Shown here: positions 52,032 to 60,677 of the stretch, one piece after another
How positions within the stretch are numbered: the first letter of the stretch is position 1
Layout: each line of letters starts with the position of its first letter
Origin: Alistipes megaguti
GTDB lineage: Bacteria > Bacteroidota > Bacteroidia > Bacteroidales > Rikenellaceae
Length of the DNA stretch: 64,000 nt
NCBI RefSeq assembly: GCF_900604385.1
Contig: NZ_LR027382.1
Span: 1,470,001-1,534,000 of the forward strand
Reading direction: 5' to 3'
The notes under the pieces: generated by a model
What the model was told of the DNA's origin: nothing
The model's database searches: none
The model's input: only the letters and a program-made list of their open reading frames with translations
Position numbers and translations under genes: made by a program

Positions 52032-52596
52032 CGTTTTAACTGGTACTTGATAGATTTATGAAAACACAACGGGGGTACGTCTGCATATCCTGCGGCTTTC
52101 CCGCAAGCGTTAGCTTCTTACCCCATCCTCCCTTGCGCCGGTATATGGCTGGCTACCTACTGCCAAGGGCAGAACCGACGCATGGTTAACTTGTTCCGAC
52201 AATCTGTTTTGACGAAAGGTTAGCGTCCCACTGTTCACCGGATCGCCGTGTGGATGAGCGACTGTAATCGGTCATGCAATTATCACAGTCCAGCGATCGT
52301 TCCCATTTTGGGCAAGCCTGATATTCCGGGTAGGCTTGGTCAACGTATCGATGATTATATGGATTCAGCATTCTTACGCATACTTTCACACTTGCGGGGA
52401 TCGTCGTCCGGATTACGCCTTACCCGCTTTCATTCCCGCTTCACCGATACAGGTTGCCATCCTGTACCAATGGGGAAAGTGTTTTCGTCCGCTCATCAAG
52501 ACGATAGAGAATCGCACTCTACACCAGATTATCAGTTATTCATCAACCAGAGTCGATAAACGCCTGCTTATCTGTTTCACAGGCAACAAGTCGCAC

Positions 52597-52704
52597 GCAG
52601 CCGTCGTTGTTCGAGAGCACCACGACGGGACGTCCCACGAGATCAGGCCGGAAGAGCCGCTCGCAGGAGGCGTAGAAGTTGTTACAGTCGCAGAGCCCGT
52701 ACAT
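52597..52704 (-). CDS. umuC: DNA polymerase V catalytic subunit UmuC, exon 1
   Basis: The first 36 codons of umuC: MYGLCDCNNFYASCERLF begins the Y-family palm with its catalytic aspartate (D6), and LSNNDGC ends at the intron border. The start lies 6 nt past the umuD stop, the usual tight umuDC arrangement. Unspliced RNA would read on into the intron and stop after about 15 more codons. Confidence 0.92.
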
Positions 52705-52710
52705 GGTTGC

Positions 52711-53151
52711 CTATTTGAAGGTTTTGATGACGTGGCGGACGACGCCCCAGATCTGGAAGTCGTTGGCGGCATCCACGCGAATCGGTTGGCATTTCGGGTT
52801 TGAGGGCATGAGCCAGGCGCAACCCTTCTCGAGCCGCACGCGCTTGACCGTAAACTCCCCGTCGACGTAGCAGACGGCGATACAGCCGTCATAAGGGGCC
52901 ACCGAGCGATCGACGATGAGCAGGTCGCCATCGCCGATGCCGTCCCCGGCCATGCTGTCGCCCGAGACGCGCACGAAGAAGGTCGAGGCGGGGTTGTGGA
53001 CAAACTCCCGATTCAAATCCAGCGGAGCATCGAGAAAGTCGTCGGCTGGCGACGGAAATCCCGCCTTGACATCTCCTCCGGCAACAGGAAGTTCCTGACG
53101 GGTCGTGAGGTCTGGTGAATGAAAAGTTAATATGTCTGTCTTCTTTTCCAT
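52711..53151 (-). CDS. umuD: SOS mutagenesis protein UmuD (S24/LexA-like peptidase)
   Basis: A 146-aa self-cleaving regulator. The cleavage region reads VKAGFPSPADDF (Ala-Gly bond, as in UmuD). The catalytic serine is in VRVSGDSMAGDGIGDGDLLI and the lysine in GEFTVKRVRLE. RecA-stimulated cleavage gives UmuD', which binds UmuC to form a translesion polymerase. It is the first gene of a umuD-umuC operon read leftward, divergent from the RNA/DprA-like locus B. A TACTTTCG at 53156-53163 is a possible -7 box but would put the transcript start at the ATG itself. Confidence 0.93.
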   Translation of the reverse strand: MEKKTDILTFHSPDLTTRQELPVAGGDVKAGFPSPADDFLDAPLDLNREFVHNPASTFFVRVSGDSMAGDGIGDGDLLIVDRSVAPYDGCIAVCYVDGEFTVKRVRLEKGCAWLMPSNPKCQPIRVDAANDFQIWGVVRHVIKTFK

Positions 53152-53197
53152 ACACCGAAAGTACGGAGAATTTCCGTTATTATTTCAAGTTTTTTCC

Positions 53198-53205
53198 TAT
53201 TTTTG
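53198..53205 (+). promoter_or_regulatory. -7 box of structured-RNA locus B
   Basis: TATTTTTG fits TAnnTTTG and sits at the same distance from the conserved RNA as TACATTTG does in locus A. Confidence 0.6.
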
Positions 53206-53211
53206 TAAATG

Positions 53212-53460
53212 ATTCCGTGCCGATCCGCGGAATCTATTTGAAAGACGTTTAATTACAGTTTCTTTCGTACTCAAACTTCGCAATTTGACACGATGAAAGA
53301 AATGTAACAGGACGCCTTGCAAACGTATGTATTGCACCGTAGGTCTATGGCTTACTTTGTGCAATACTCGTTTTGCGTGGGCTGTCCGTGTTGCTTATCT
53401 CATCGTGGGGCAGCGAAGGCCTGAGTACGGGGTAAGTCAATGCGGCAACCCACTTTTTTT
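53212..53460 (+). ncRNA. Long structured RNA, copy B (upstream of DprA-like gene)
   Basis: About 249 nt aligning with 33855-34112. The 5' hairpin is GATTCCG/CGGAATC around the same TGCCGATCCG loop; copy A has GGTTCC/GGGGCC there, so pairs change together. The outer stem is CACGATGA/TCATCGTG versus CACATTGA/TCAATGTG in A, with two compensated pairs. Inside are GTAAC/GTTGC, GGAC/GTCC and a perfect GTATTGCAC/GTGCAATAC arm. The 3' block GGGGCAGCGAAGGCCTGAG...AAGTCAATGCGGCAACCCAC is almost unchanged and runs into T7 just before the ATG. It may be a 6S-like RNA or a cis-acting leader. Confidence 0.7.
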
Positions 53461-53961
53461 ATGGCTTTCGATTACGACAACACGGGAAACCTCGCCCTGC
53501 TCGACCGACGAAAGATCGCCTTCTTCGCTTCGCGTATCGTCTCACCCGCCGTCGAGGAGCAGGTCCTCCGTTGGGCCAAAGCGTGTTGCGCAACCGACAG
53601 CGTCGTGATTAGCGGCTTCCAATCTCCACTCGAAAAATCCGTCTTTGAACTCCTGCTGAAGACCCATCACCCTGTGATCTGGGCCCTGGGGCGCACCCTC
53701 TACCGCCGCTATCCGCCCGCCGTCGAGGAGGCACTGACCGAGGGACGTATTCTAATCTTCGCTGTACGCAACGCCTGTCGCACCGGGTGGCAAACCGCCC
53801 AGACCCGCAACTTCCTAATCGCCTCGATGTCCGACGAAAGCGTTTATGCCATGAATATCGAAGGTCGCAGCAGTTCGCTCGATGTCCTGTATGATTTGGA
53901 GACAAAGATAAAGGCAAAGACAGTGTTTCTCTTCAAAACACCCCGAAAGACTTTTGAGTAA
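53461..53961 (+). CDS. Small DprA/SLOG-like Rossmann protein, copy B
   Basis: A 166-aa paralogue of the protein at 34113 (same MAFDYD start, VVISGFQSPLEK, IWALGRTLYRRY, ILIFAVRN, TGWQTAQTRN), diverging only in the last 25 residues. The conserved SGxxxxxEK loop and RN motif point to a DprA-like nucleotide- or ssDNA-related fold without DprA's extra domains. Two copies, each with the same RNA ahead, imply that RNA and protein form one unit. The start is taken at 53461, immediately after the T-run; 53440 is an alternative ATG inside the RNA hairpin. Confidence 0.55.
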   Translation: MAFDYDNTGNLALLDRRKIAFFASRIVSPAVEEQVLRWAKACCATDSVVISGFQSPLEKSVFELLLKTHHPVIWALGRTLYRRYPPAVEEALTEGRILIFAVRNACRTGWQTAQTRNFLIASMSDESVYAMNIEGRSSSLDVLYDLETKIKAKTVFLFKTPRKTFE

Positions 53962-53985
53962 TTTCCTTTTCTTCCCGGTCGCCAT

Positions 53986-54108
53986 CGGGGAAGATAGTCA
54001 TGCGGAAGGCCGCGGGCGGCCCGCCGTCCTCGGACGAAAAATCATCCTCGCCGGGGCTGCGGTATTTTTCGCCGCTCCGACGTCGCCGCATGACTGTGTC
54101 TCTTCCCG
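53986..54108. repeat. Large nested palindrome upstream of the ParB-like gene
   Basis: Outer arms CGGGGAAGA-TAGTCATGCGG and CCGCATGACTG-TGTCTCTTCCCG pair over about 20 bp. Inside, CGAAAAAT and ATTTTTCG pair again, and GGCCGCGGGCGGCC is a further GC-rich palindrome. The block could fold as a long cruciform or RNA, and lies 120 nt before a ParB-family gene. Candidates are an oriT, a partition site or a structured transcript. Confidence 0.6.
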
Positions 54109-54160
54109 AGGCAACCGACCGCGTCGGGAATAAGTCCTCATAACATAATTATTTCATTGA

Positions 54161-54186
54161 CTATGCAGTCCGTTGGGATTGCATAG
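54161..54186. repeat. 26-nt hairpin upstream of the ParB-like gene
   Basis: CTATGCAGTCC-GTTG-GGATTGCATAG forms an 11-bp stem (one G-T pair), 43 nt before the ParB-like start. It could be the site bound by that protein or part of the leader. Confidence 0.55.
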
Positions 54187-54228
54187 CCACAAAAAACGTG
54201 AGACACACGGTAAAAACTGTTTGATGTT

Positions 54229-56220
54229 ATGCAGACTTCCAAAGGAGAACCGAAAACGAAGAAAAGCAGGGCCAAAGCATCGAAAGCTACGACATTGAAT
54301 CCGAATCCCGACGTGCAGGAATTGCCGCAGACTGCGTTCTCTTCCGAGACTGAGGACCAACAACTCGCTCCGGCCGTTCAGTTGCTGGATCTGAACAAAG
54401 TTGTCAGCAGCACCTACAATCCTCGCAAAGATTTCCGGCCGGAAACCTTGCAGGAACTCGCCGACAGCATTCGCCAGGTCGGGATTCTGCAACCGATCTG
54501 CGTCCGACCCAAAGAGGATGGTTTCGAGATTGTCTATGGCGAACGGCGCTATTGGGCCACAGCTATGGCGGGGCTGAAATTCATACCGGCCCTTGTTCGT
54601 GAGTTATCGGATGCCGAAGCCGAGGATGCCGCCATTACGGAGAACCTCCAGCGGGAGGACGTGACACCCCGCGAGGAGGCTGCGGCCTACAAACGGGCGC
54701 TGGAATCGGGACGTCATACGATCGAGAGCCTGGTCGGGAAGTTCGGGAAATCCGAGGCCTACATCCGCTCCCGGCTGAAACTCTGTGATCTGATCGACAC
54801 CCTCGCCGAACAGCTCGACCGGGAGGAGATTTCGGTTGGCGTCGCCACCGAGATTGCTAAATACGATGCGGCGGTCCAGCAGGAGGTCTACGAGGAGCAT
54901 TTCTCGGACGGATGCCGCCTGTCGTGGAAGAATGCCCGGATCCGGGAGATTGCCCGACGGCTCTACGATCGCTACATGACGCGCCTGGATACCTACCGTT
55001 TCGACAAGACCGAATGCCACACCTGCCATCACAATACGGCTAACCAGAACCTTTTCAAGGATGAATGTGCGGACGGATGTGCCGGCTGCCAGAACCGGAG
55101 CTGCATGATGCGCAAGAACGACGAATACCTCGTGCAGCAGGCCCTGCAACTGCTGAAGGCGGATCCGCGGACGGTCCTTGCCACGGTGGGCGATACCCCC
55201 GATTCGGTGATCGAGCATCTCGAAGAGGAGGGCTACCAGATCGAAGAGTTGGATTACTACCTCGATTACTACGATACGGCCCCCGAAATGCCCGAAGCTC
55301 CCCAGGCGGAGTGCTACTCGTCGGAAGAAAACTACGCGGAAGCCGTGAAGCGCTACGAAGCGGCGTTGGCCCGATTTACGGAGCAGACCCGGCAACTCGA
55401 ATTCGACGTTACGGAGGGCCGTGTCCGCAAATATGCCGTCATCGGCATGTTCGACGTGGAGATCCGCTATGAGGACATCCCGGAGGAGGAGCGGGAGGTC
55501 GCAGTCGAGGATGCCGCAGGGGAACGGACGGTCTACGTCACGATGGTTCCCGCCTCTCCGATGGAGAGCCTGCTGCGTCAGGACCACCGAAACCGGCAGC
55601 TTTGCTACGAGCATATCACCGCCGACATGAAGACGCTGTTCCGCGAATCGAAGGTCTCGGGCAGCCCGCTGACCGAAGAGGAGCACCAGATGTTCTACTA
55701 CGCCGTGATCCGACACATGGCGGACGACCGGCTTCGGCAGTGCGGCATCGAGCCTCAAAATCAGTGGCGCGTCACCGAAGAGGAGCGTTTCGCGGCCGCC
55801 GGACAACTGACACCCGAGCAGCGGGCGGCAATGATCCGCCTCTTCCTGCTCGACTTCTTCCGCACGACGGCCCGGGATTACAACTGTACGGACGAGGAGG
55901 TGGACACACGCCTGATGTGCCGGTTTGCCGATTTGAATTTCGAGGTCCAAAGTCGGACCGTGCAGGAGAAGTACCTGGCAACCTACGAAAGACGCCGGAC
56001 GAAGCTGCAGGAGCAAATCGACGACCTGAAGGCGCAGGAAGAGGCCCGGGCCCTTGCCGAATCCCGGGAATCGAGCACAGGGGCAACTCCCGAGGAACTT
56101 CCCGAGGAGCCGGAACCAATACCGGACACGGAGATTCCGGCGCCGCCTGCCGAGTCGCTGATTATCCCGGCCGATCCGGAGCTCGGCCCGAACGAGACGA
56201 CAGAATCGCTGGCCGCCTGA
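54229..56220 (+). CDS. ParB/RepB/Spo0J-family protein
   Basis: A 663-aa protein. The ParB N-terminal nuclease-like fold is clear: STYNPRKDF, ELADSIRQVGILQPICVRP, IVYGERRYWATAMAG (the GERRxxA box) and ITENLQREDVTPREEAAAY. A helix-turn-helix follows (SLVGKFGKSEAYIRSRLKLC). The middle has a Cys-rich segment (CHTCHHN, CADGCAGCQNRSC) that may bind zinc; the C-terminal 250 residues are acidic and unassigned. Long ParB-like proteins of this kind are common on Bacteroidota conjugative and mobilisable elements. It is the first gene after a pair of palindromes. Confidence 0.88.
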   Translation: MQTSKGEPKTKKSRAKASKATTLNPNPDVQELPQTAFSSETEDQQLAPAVQLLDLNKVVSSTYNPRKDFRPETLQELADSIRQVGILQPICVRPKEDGFEIVYGERRYWATAMAGLKFIPALVRELSDAEAEDAAITENLQREDVTPREEAAAYKRALESGRHTIESLVGKFGKSEAYIRSRLKLCDLIDTLAEQLDREEISVGVATEIAKYDAAVQQEVYEEHFSDGCRLSWKNARIREIARRLYDRYMTRLDTYRFDKTECHTCHHNTANQNLFKDECADGCAGCQNRSCMMRKNDEYLVQQALQLLKADPRTVLATVGDTPDSVIEHLEEEGYQIEELDYYLDYYDTAPEMPEAPQAECYSSEENYAEAVKRYEAALARFTEQTRQLEFDVTEGRVRKYAVIGMFDVEIRYEDIPEEEREVAVEDAAGERTVYVTMVPASPMESLLRQDHRNRQLCYEHITADMKTLFRESKVSGSPLTEEEHQMFYYAVIRHMADDRLRQCGIEPQNQWRVTEEERFAAAGQLTPEQRAAMIRLFLLDFFRTTARDYNCTDEEVDTRLMCRFADLNFEVQSRTVQEKYLATYERRRTKLQEQIDDLKAQEEARALAESRESSTGATPEELPEEPEPIPDTEIPAPPAESLIIPADPELGPNETTESLAA

Positions 56221-56296
56221 TCCAAGTAAAACCGACGGAGCAATCAAACGATTGCTCCGTCTTTCATTTCCGACCTGTTTTCAATCCCATCCAGCC

Positions 56297-57289
56297 ATGA
56301 AAAACCAGAATCTGATAGATGCCATAGCACCCCGACTGACGGAGCTGATGATCCAACGTATCGAACACCTCGAAACCGACTGGCAGAAACCGTGGATCAC
56401 GGACCTCGCGCACGGTCTTCCCCGCAACCTGCGCGGTACGCCCTACCGGGCCGGGAATATCCTGATGCTGCTCTTTCTCTCGGGGATAGCGGGCTACCAA
56501 ACGCCGATCTTTATGACCTTCCGGCAGGCCAAGGAGGAGGGGCTGAATATCCTCAAGGGCTCCCTGTCGTTCCCGGTCTACTTCTGGAAGATCTGCATCC
56601 GCCACAAGGAGACCCGCCGCAAGATCGACCTCGAGGAGTATCGCCAGCTTCCGAAGGAGGCCCGCAAACAGTACGAGGTCATTCCCATCATTCGCTACTA
56701 TTCGGTCTTCAACCTCGACCAAACAGATATGCAAGAGAAGCAACCGGAACGCTATGCGGCGCTGACGGCCCGTGCCGAGCGGAAGAATTACTCCGACGGC
56801 ATGGTCTGCGAGCCGATCGACCGGATGGTCGAGCAGCAGGCGTGGCTCTGCCCGATCGAACTCCGTTACGGCGACCGGGCTTACTACACGCGCTTGCACG
56901 ATCGGGTTGTCTGCCCGCTCAAGGAGCTGTTCCCGAAGGGCGAGGCCTTTTACGGGACCCTGCTGCACGAGATCGCCCACAGTACGGGCCATGCCGAGCG
57001 TCTGAACCGCACGATGGGGACCAGCTTTGGCGACGAAGAGTATGCCCGCGAAGAGTTGGTTGCGGAGCTGACCTCGGCACTGTGCGGTGCCATGGCAGGC
57101 TTTGCCACGACGCCCCGCGAGGAGAATGCCGCCTATCTCAAAGGGTGGCTTTCGCAATTGCGCCGGGAGCCTGCCTACCTGTTCGATATTCTGGTCGATG
57201 TCAACCGGGCCGCCCGGATGATCTTCGACCATCTGGAGACCGGAGCCGACGAAATTGCAGAAGAGGAGACTGAAGCTCCGGCTGCATAA
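56297..57289 (+). CDS. ArdC-like ssDNA-binding protein with zincin motif
   Basis: A 330-aa protein of the ArdC/DUF1738 (antirestriction-associated) type. The N-terminal ssDNA-binding part has WQKPWITDLAHGLPRNLRG and YRAGNILMLLFLS. The C-terminal metallopeptidase-like domain has the zinc motif FYGTLLHEIAHSTGHAERL and a second-shell EELVAELTSALCGAM. ArdC relatives enter recipients with conjugative DNA and protect it from restriction. The ATG at 56297 (MKNQNL) is chosen over an in-frame start 45 nt upstream. The gene follows ParB by 76 nt and is cut off from whatever followed by the IS4 copy. Confidence 0.85.
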   Translation: MKNQNLIDAIAPRLTELMIQRIEHLETDWQKPWITDLAHGLPRNLRGTPYRAGNILMLLFLSGIAGYQTPIFMTFRQAKEEGLNILKGSLSFPVYFWKICIRHKETRRKIDLEEYRQLPKEARKQYEVIPIIRYYSVFNLDQTDMQEKQPERYAALTARAERKNYSDGMVCEPIDRMVEQQAWLCPIELRYGDRAYYTRLHDRVVCPLKELFPKGEAFYGTLLHEIAHSTGHAERLNRTMGTSFGDEEYAREELVAELTSALCGAMAGFATTPREENAAYLKGWLSQLRREPAYLFDILVDVNRAARMIFDHLETGADEIAEEETEAPAA

Positions 57290-57305
57290 ATCTTTATTGC
57301 CGATT

Positions 57306-58627
57306 CACTAGTGTCCGGAGAAAAATTCTCCGACAATGTTTTAATTATTAAACATCAATAAGTTACAAGCATTAGAAAATTTTTCGATTAGAACATCAGT
57401 AACTTTGCGGTAGCCATCAAGAGGTTATCCGCAAGCCATGAACAAAGGAAAAACAATCTTCGCTCAGATTATGTCTCTCATTAACGAATACGGGTTCAAG
57501 AAATGTGTCGACCGCTACAAAGGAGACCGGCATGCTATCAAATTCAATTGTCGTGACCAGTTCATGGTGATGAGTTTTGCACAGTTCACTGACAGAGCTG
57601 GTTTGAGAGATATAGAGACTACACTTAACCTCTGCGGCGACCTCTATCGCTCCGGAATCAAGGCAATACCTCGATCCACGCTTGCGGAGGCCAGCGAGAA
57701 GAAGGATTGGCGTATATATCAAGACATTGCGATGACTTTGGTAAAGGAAGCCACTATGCTTTACAAGGATGAAAAGCTGCGAATTGGTCTTGAGGAGATG
57801 ATATATGCGTTTGACAGCAGTACCATTGAACTGTGTCTTAAGTTGTGTCCATGGGCCGAGTTTCATCATGGTAAGGGCGCGTTCAAGATACATACACTGA
57901 CGGATCTGCGAGGCTCGATTCCCACATTTGTCATGCTCACGCCAGGCAAGGTTAACGATGCCGGGGTGATGGACAAGATTCCTGTTGAAGCAGGTGCATT
58001 CTATCTGATGGATAGGGGATATGTTGCCTTTGAGAAACTTTACAAGCATTTCCAGCAAAAGGGCGCCTACTTTGTTACACGCGCCAAGGACAATATGTCT
58101 TATGAGGTTATTGAGTTCAGACCTGTCAACAAAGACTCGGGCGTTCTTTCGGATGAGACTATCAGACTTGCTGGATATTACTCTACCAGAAAGTATCCAG
58201 ACACATTGAGACTTGTTGTGTATGAAGACTTTGAGACTGGAAGAGTATATCGATTTCTGACCAACAACTTTGCGATTGACGATCCGCTGACTATTGCGGG
58301 ACTCTACCGTGAACGCTGGCAGATAGAACTGTTCTTCAAATGGATCAAGCAGCATCTTCACATCAGGACTTTCTACGGCACTTCCAAGAACGCCGTGTAC
58401 ACGCAGATATGGATAGCCATTTGTGACTATCTGCTGCTCATCATTGCGAAGAAGCGATACGGGTTGGATCCAAGTCTTCATTCTATCTCTAACTCAATCG
58501 GACAAGTCCTCTTCCAGAGGGCGGATATCCGTGAAATTTATAATCAGCCGACAACTCCCGTTAGTGTTCCGGAGGCGGGTTCTGTCGAGCAACCTACTTT
58601 ATGGTAAAATTTCTCCGGACAGCAGTG
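57306..58627 (+). mobile_element. IS4-family insertion sequence, copy 2
   Basis: A 1322-bp element with the same ends as copy 1 at 17520-18841 and the same orientation. The flanks do not match: TTGCCGATT on the left, TATAAATCA on the right, so no 9-bp target duplication is present. This fits a rearrangement or deletion with the IS as one end. It sits where accessory DNA changes to host-like genes. Confidence 0.9.
57438..58607 (+). CDS. IS4-family transposase (copy 2)
   Basis: A 389-aa transposase nearly identical to copy 1. All three catalytic regions are kept (IYAFDSSTIELC, YLMDRGYVAFEKL, YRERWQIELFFKWIKQ). Differences include G versus E at residue 18, S versus N at 79 and I versus F at 89. 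It appears complete. Confidence 0.9.
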   Translation: MNKGKTIFAQIMSLINEYGFKKCVDRYKGDRHAIKFNCRDQFMVMSFAQFTDRAGLRDIETTLNLCGDLYRSGIKAIPRSTLAEASEKKDWRIYQDIAMTLVKEATMLYKDEKLRIGLEEMIYAFDSSTIELCLKLCPWAEFHHGKGAFKIHTLTDLRGSIPTFVMLTPGKVNDAGVMDKIPVEAGAFYLMDRGYVAFEKLYKHFQQKGAYFVTRAKDNMSYEVIEFRPVNKDSGVLSDETIRLAGYYSTRKYPDTLRLVVYEDFETGRVYRFLTNNFAIDDPLTIAGLYRERWQIELFFKWIKQHLHIRTFYGTSKNAVYTQIWIAICDYLLLIIAKKRYGLDPSLHSISNSIGQVLFQRADIREIYNQPTTPVSVPEAGSVEQPTLW

Positions 58628-59046
58628 TATAAATCAACGAGTTAAACCTTGACAAGCAAACCTACGCAGAACGGCGCAAACGAAGCGGCGACTGTTAAAT
58701 ATGCACTTTTTACGGGTAACGATTTGGAAACCGTTCTCTTTCTCCAATCTGCTTTGAAACGGTTTTCAGCCCTCTGCCCAACTTCCGAGATTTTCTCCTA
58801 ACTTCCTAATTCTCAATTTCTATTGCGTTAATCTGCCGAAATTCGGCGGATATTTCACGGATTTTCATAATTTTGTAACGATTTAAAGTTCATCATTCGT
58901 AGAAGATCTACGAGCAGGTTTGAGTTTAAGTCGCAGGGCGGATGGTGGGACATCCGCCCAACTTTTTGCGGATAATTCAGGTCAGCAATCAGTTCATCAT
59001 AGGCATTCGAAGTTTTTTTTCAGGTTATTCGGTTCGCGGAATCGGT
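58628..59046. other. Intergenic junction between accessory DNA and the FecR gene
   Basis: About 420 nt with no supportable gene. It contains two small hairpins (around 58832-58850 CTGCCGAA/TTCGGCGG; 58896-58914 TCGTAGA/TCTACGA) and a plus-strand TAATTTTG at 58868-58875 that looks like an orphan -7 box. The SusC/SusD genes often found beyond a FecR gene are absent here. Confidence 0.4.
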
Positions 59047-60036
59047 TTATTTCGGCTCGAGGCTGACCGTCTGTCCGTGCAGCTTGTAACGCACGGGGGC
59101 GATCCGCTCGATCAGTCGCAGCGTCTCCTCGAGCGATTCATATTCGATCTGGAAGGAGAGTTTGGCCGAGAGATCAATGGTTGAATCATACGAGAAGCGG
59201 ACGTTGTACCAACGCTCGAGGTTGACAAGAATCGACGAGAGGGATTTATTGGTGAAGACCAGGCGGTTGGAGGTCCAGCTGCTGTAGTCTGTCGCCGCAA
59301 CGGGAGATACGCTGACCCGGCCCGTCCGGCCATCGAGCAACAGCCGTTCGTCGGGCTTCAGAAAAAGCGGATCACGCAGTCCCGGAATATGGACCCGGAC
59401 CCGGCCGGACTGCAGAATCGTCTCGGCATAGCGCGCCCCCTTGTGGTGACGCGCATCGAACTCCGTACCGAGCACCTCGACCTGCATCGTCTCCATGTCA
59501 ACGCGGAAGGGATGGTGCGGATCCGGCTTCACGCGAAAGAAGGCTTCGCCGTCGAGACGCACGCTGCGGTGCTCTTCATCGAAGCTCTCGGGATAGGTCA
59601 GACGGCTGTTGCCGTTCAGCCAGACGTGGCTGCCGTCGGGAAGTTCGAACTCGCCCTTGCTGTTGCGGGCAGTGACCAGACAAACCGAAGCGGTGTATCT
59701 TCCGAAGCAACTCTCCAGCACCACATACTCGATGCCGGCGACCAGCACCACCAACGCCGCCACGGCTGCTGCCAGCCGCCAGTCGCCCAACCGCACCTTT
59801 CGGGCAGCGGGACGCTCCAGGGCATCGATCCGCCGGTTGGCCTCGGCGAGTTTGGCCCGGTAATCGCCCGCCGCGGACTCCTGCAGCAGTTCGTTCCAGG
59901 CATCGAGCAGTGCCTGATCTTTCGCCTTGCGATCGGTCGGCTCCACCATCCAACGCCGGAAGAGTCGCTGAATCTCCTTCGGCAGATCCCCGTGCAGGAA
60001 GTCGCCAATCAGCGTATGGATTTTTTCACTCTTCAT
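59047..60036 (-). CDS. FecR-family anti-sigma factor
   Basis: A 329-aa single-pass inner-membrane regulator. A cytoplasmic N-terminal part (residues 1-85) is followed by a membrane helix at about 86-108 (WRLAAAVAALVVLVAGIEYV). The periplasmic FecR domain has GEFELPDGSHVWLNGNSRLT, GEAFFRVKPDPHHPFRV and VEVLGTEFDARHH. A C-terminal STN-like segment ends the protein (SLEETLRLIERIAPVRY). It controls the adjacent ECF sigma factor. In this class the pair normally responds to a TonB-dependent SusC-like transporter. Confidence 0.93.
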   Translation of the reverse strand: MKSEKIHTLIGDFLHGDLPKEIQRLFRRWMVEPTDRKAKDQALLDAWNELLQESAAGDYRAKLAEANRRIDALERPAARKVRLGDWRLAAAVAALVVLVAGIEYVVLESCFGRYTASVCLVTARNSKGEFELPDGSHVWLNGNSRLTYPESFDEEHRSVRLDGEAFFRVKPDPHHPFRVDMETMQVEVLGTEFDARHHKGARYAETILQSGRVRVHIPGLRDPLFLKPDERLLLDGRTGRVSVSPVAATDYSSWTSNRLVFTNKSLSSILVNLERWYNVRFSYDSTIDLSAKLSFQIEYESLEETLRLIERIAPVRYKLHGQTVSLEPK

Positions 60037-60105
60037 CGTTTGGGTTCCGTTACATAGATAGAACGCCCAAGCGGCCTCTATCCCCCAGTCCGAAGAGCCG
60101 TTTTT

Positions 60106-60657
60106 TCAGAAAAAAAGAGAGACGACGGCCAAAAGACGGCGCAACTGACTGAGTGCCGCCGTGATATGATTTTCGACGGTTTTGACGCTGATCCCCAGTT
60201 TTTCGGCGATCTCCCGGTTGGCTAGTCCTTCGTAGCGGCTCATCTGGAAAATACGCCGACGCTGATCGGGCATTTTCGCAACCGCCACGGCAATCAGCAG
60301 AGCCAGATCGTCGCTCTCGACCTGCTTATCGAGTGAATCGTCGCGGAAATAGCTCACCGAGACCAGGCGCGAAATCCTGTACTTTTCGTGAATCAGCGTA
60401 TGCTTGTAGATATCGAAGATGGCATTCTTCGTCATTGTGAAGAGGTAGTTTGAGAAGCGTTCCATCTGGGCGATCTCAATCCGCCGCTCCCACACCCGAA
60501 GCAGAACGGACTGCATGACATCCTCGGCTTCGGCCCGGTTCTTCAACATCCAGAAGGCCAACTCCTCCACCTTGGGGGCATAATGCAGGTAGAGGGCATC
60601 GAAGGCTGTTCGGTCGCCCTGCGCCAGACGTTCCAGTATGTCACGTTCCTGCTCCAC
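60106..60657 (-). CDS. ECF-type RNA polymerase sigma factor
   Basis: A 183-aa sigma-70 family factor of the Bacteroidota ECF class. Region 2 is DRTAFDALYLHYAPKVEELA, then AEDVMQSVLLRVWERR; region 4 is QRRRIFQMSRYEGLANREIA, then GISVKTVENHI. A GTG start at 60657 is proposed because a TATTTTTG -7 box (60678-60685) lies just upstream, so the longer frame from the ATG at 60744 would begin before the transcript. The FecR gene follows 69 nt after its stop. Confidence 0.92.
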   Translation of the reverse strand: MEQERDILERLAQGDRTAFDALYLHYAPKVEELAFWMLKNRAEAEDVMQSVLLRVWERRIEIAQMERFSNYLFTMTKNAIFDIYKHTLIHEKYRISRLVSVSYFRDDSLDKQVESDDLALLIAVAVAKMPDQRRRIFQMSRYEGLANREIAEKLGISVKTVENHITAALSQLRRLLAVVSLFF

Positions 60658-60677
60658 GTGAATTGTTTTTTCGGATA

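Larger units (their letters stand above)
50242..52596 (-). mobile_element. Group II intron inside umuC
   Basis: A 2355-nt retroelement on the minus strand. The 5' end is GTGCGAC (consensus GTGYG); the 3' end is AAC (RAY). About 565 nt of domains I-III precede the reverse-transcriptase gene, and domains V and VI lie at the 3' end. Excision joins TGC to ATC and gives SNNDGC-IIARSNEAK, an intact UmuC motif. All parts needed for splicing and mobility appear present. Exon-binding sequences were not confidently located by eye. Confidence 0.92.

Noticed and set aside
58628..58700. Possible umuC 3' remnant after IS4 copy 2 (minus strand ends LLVKV, stop, like UmuC's LLVVKV)
   Set aside because: Only about five residues match and the preceding codons do not; too short to support.
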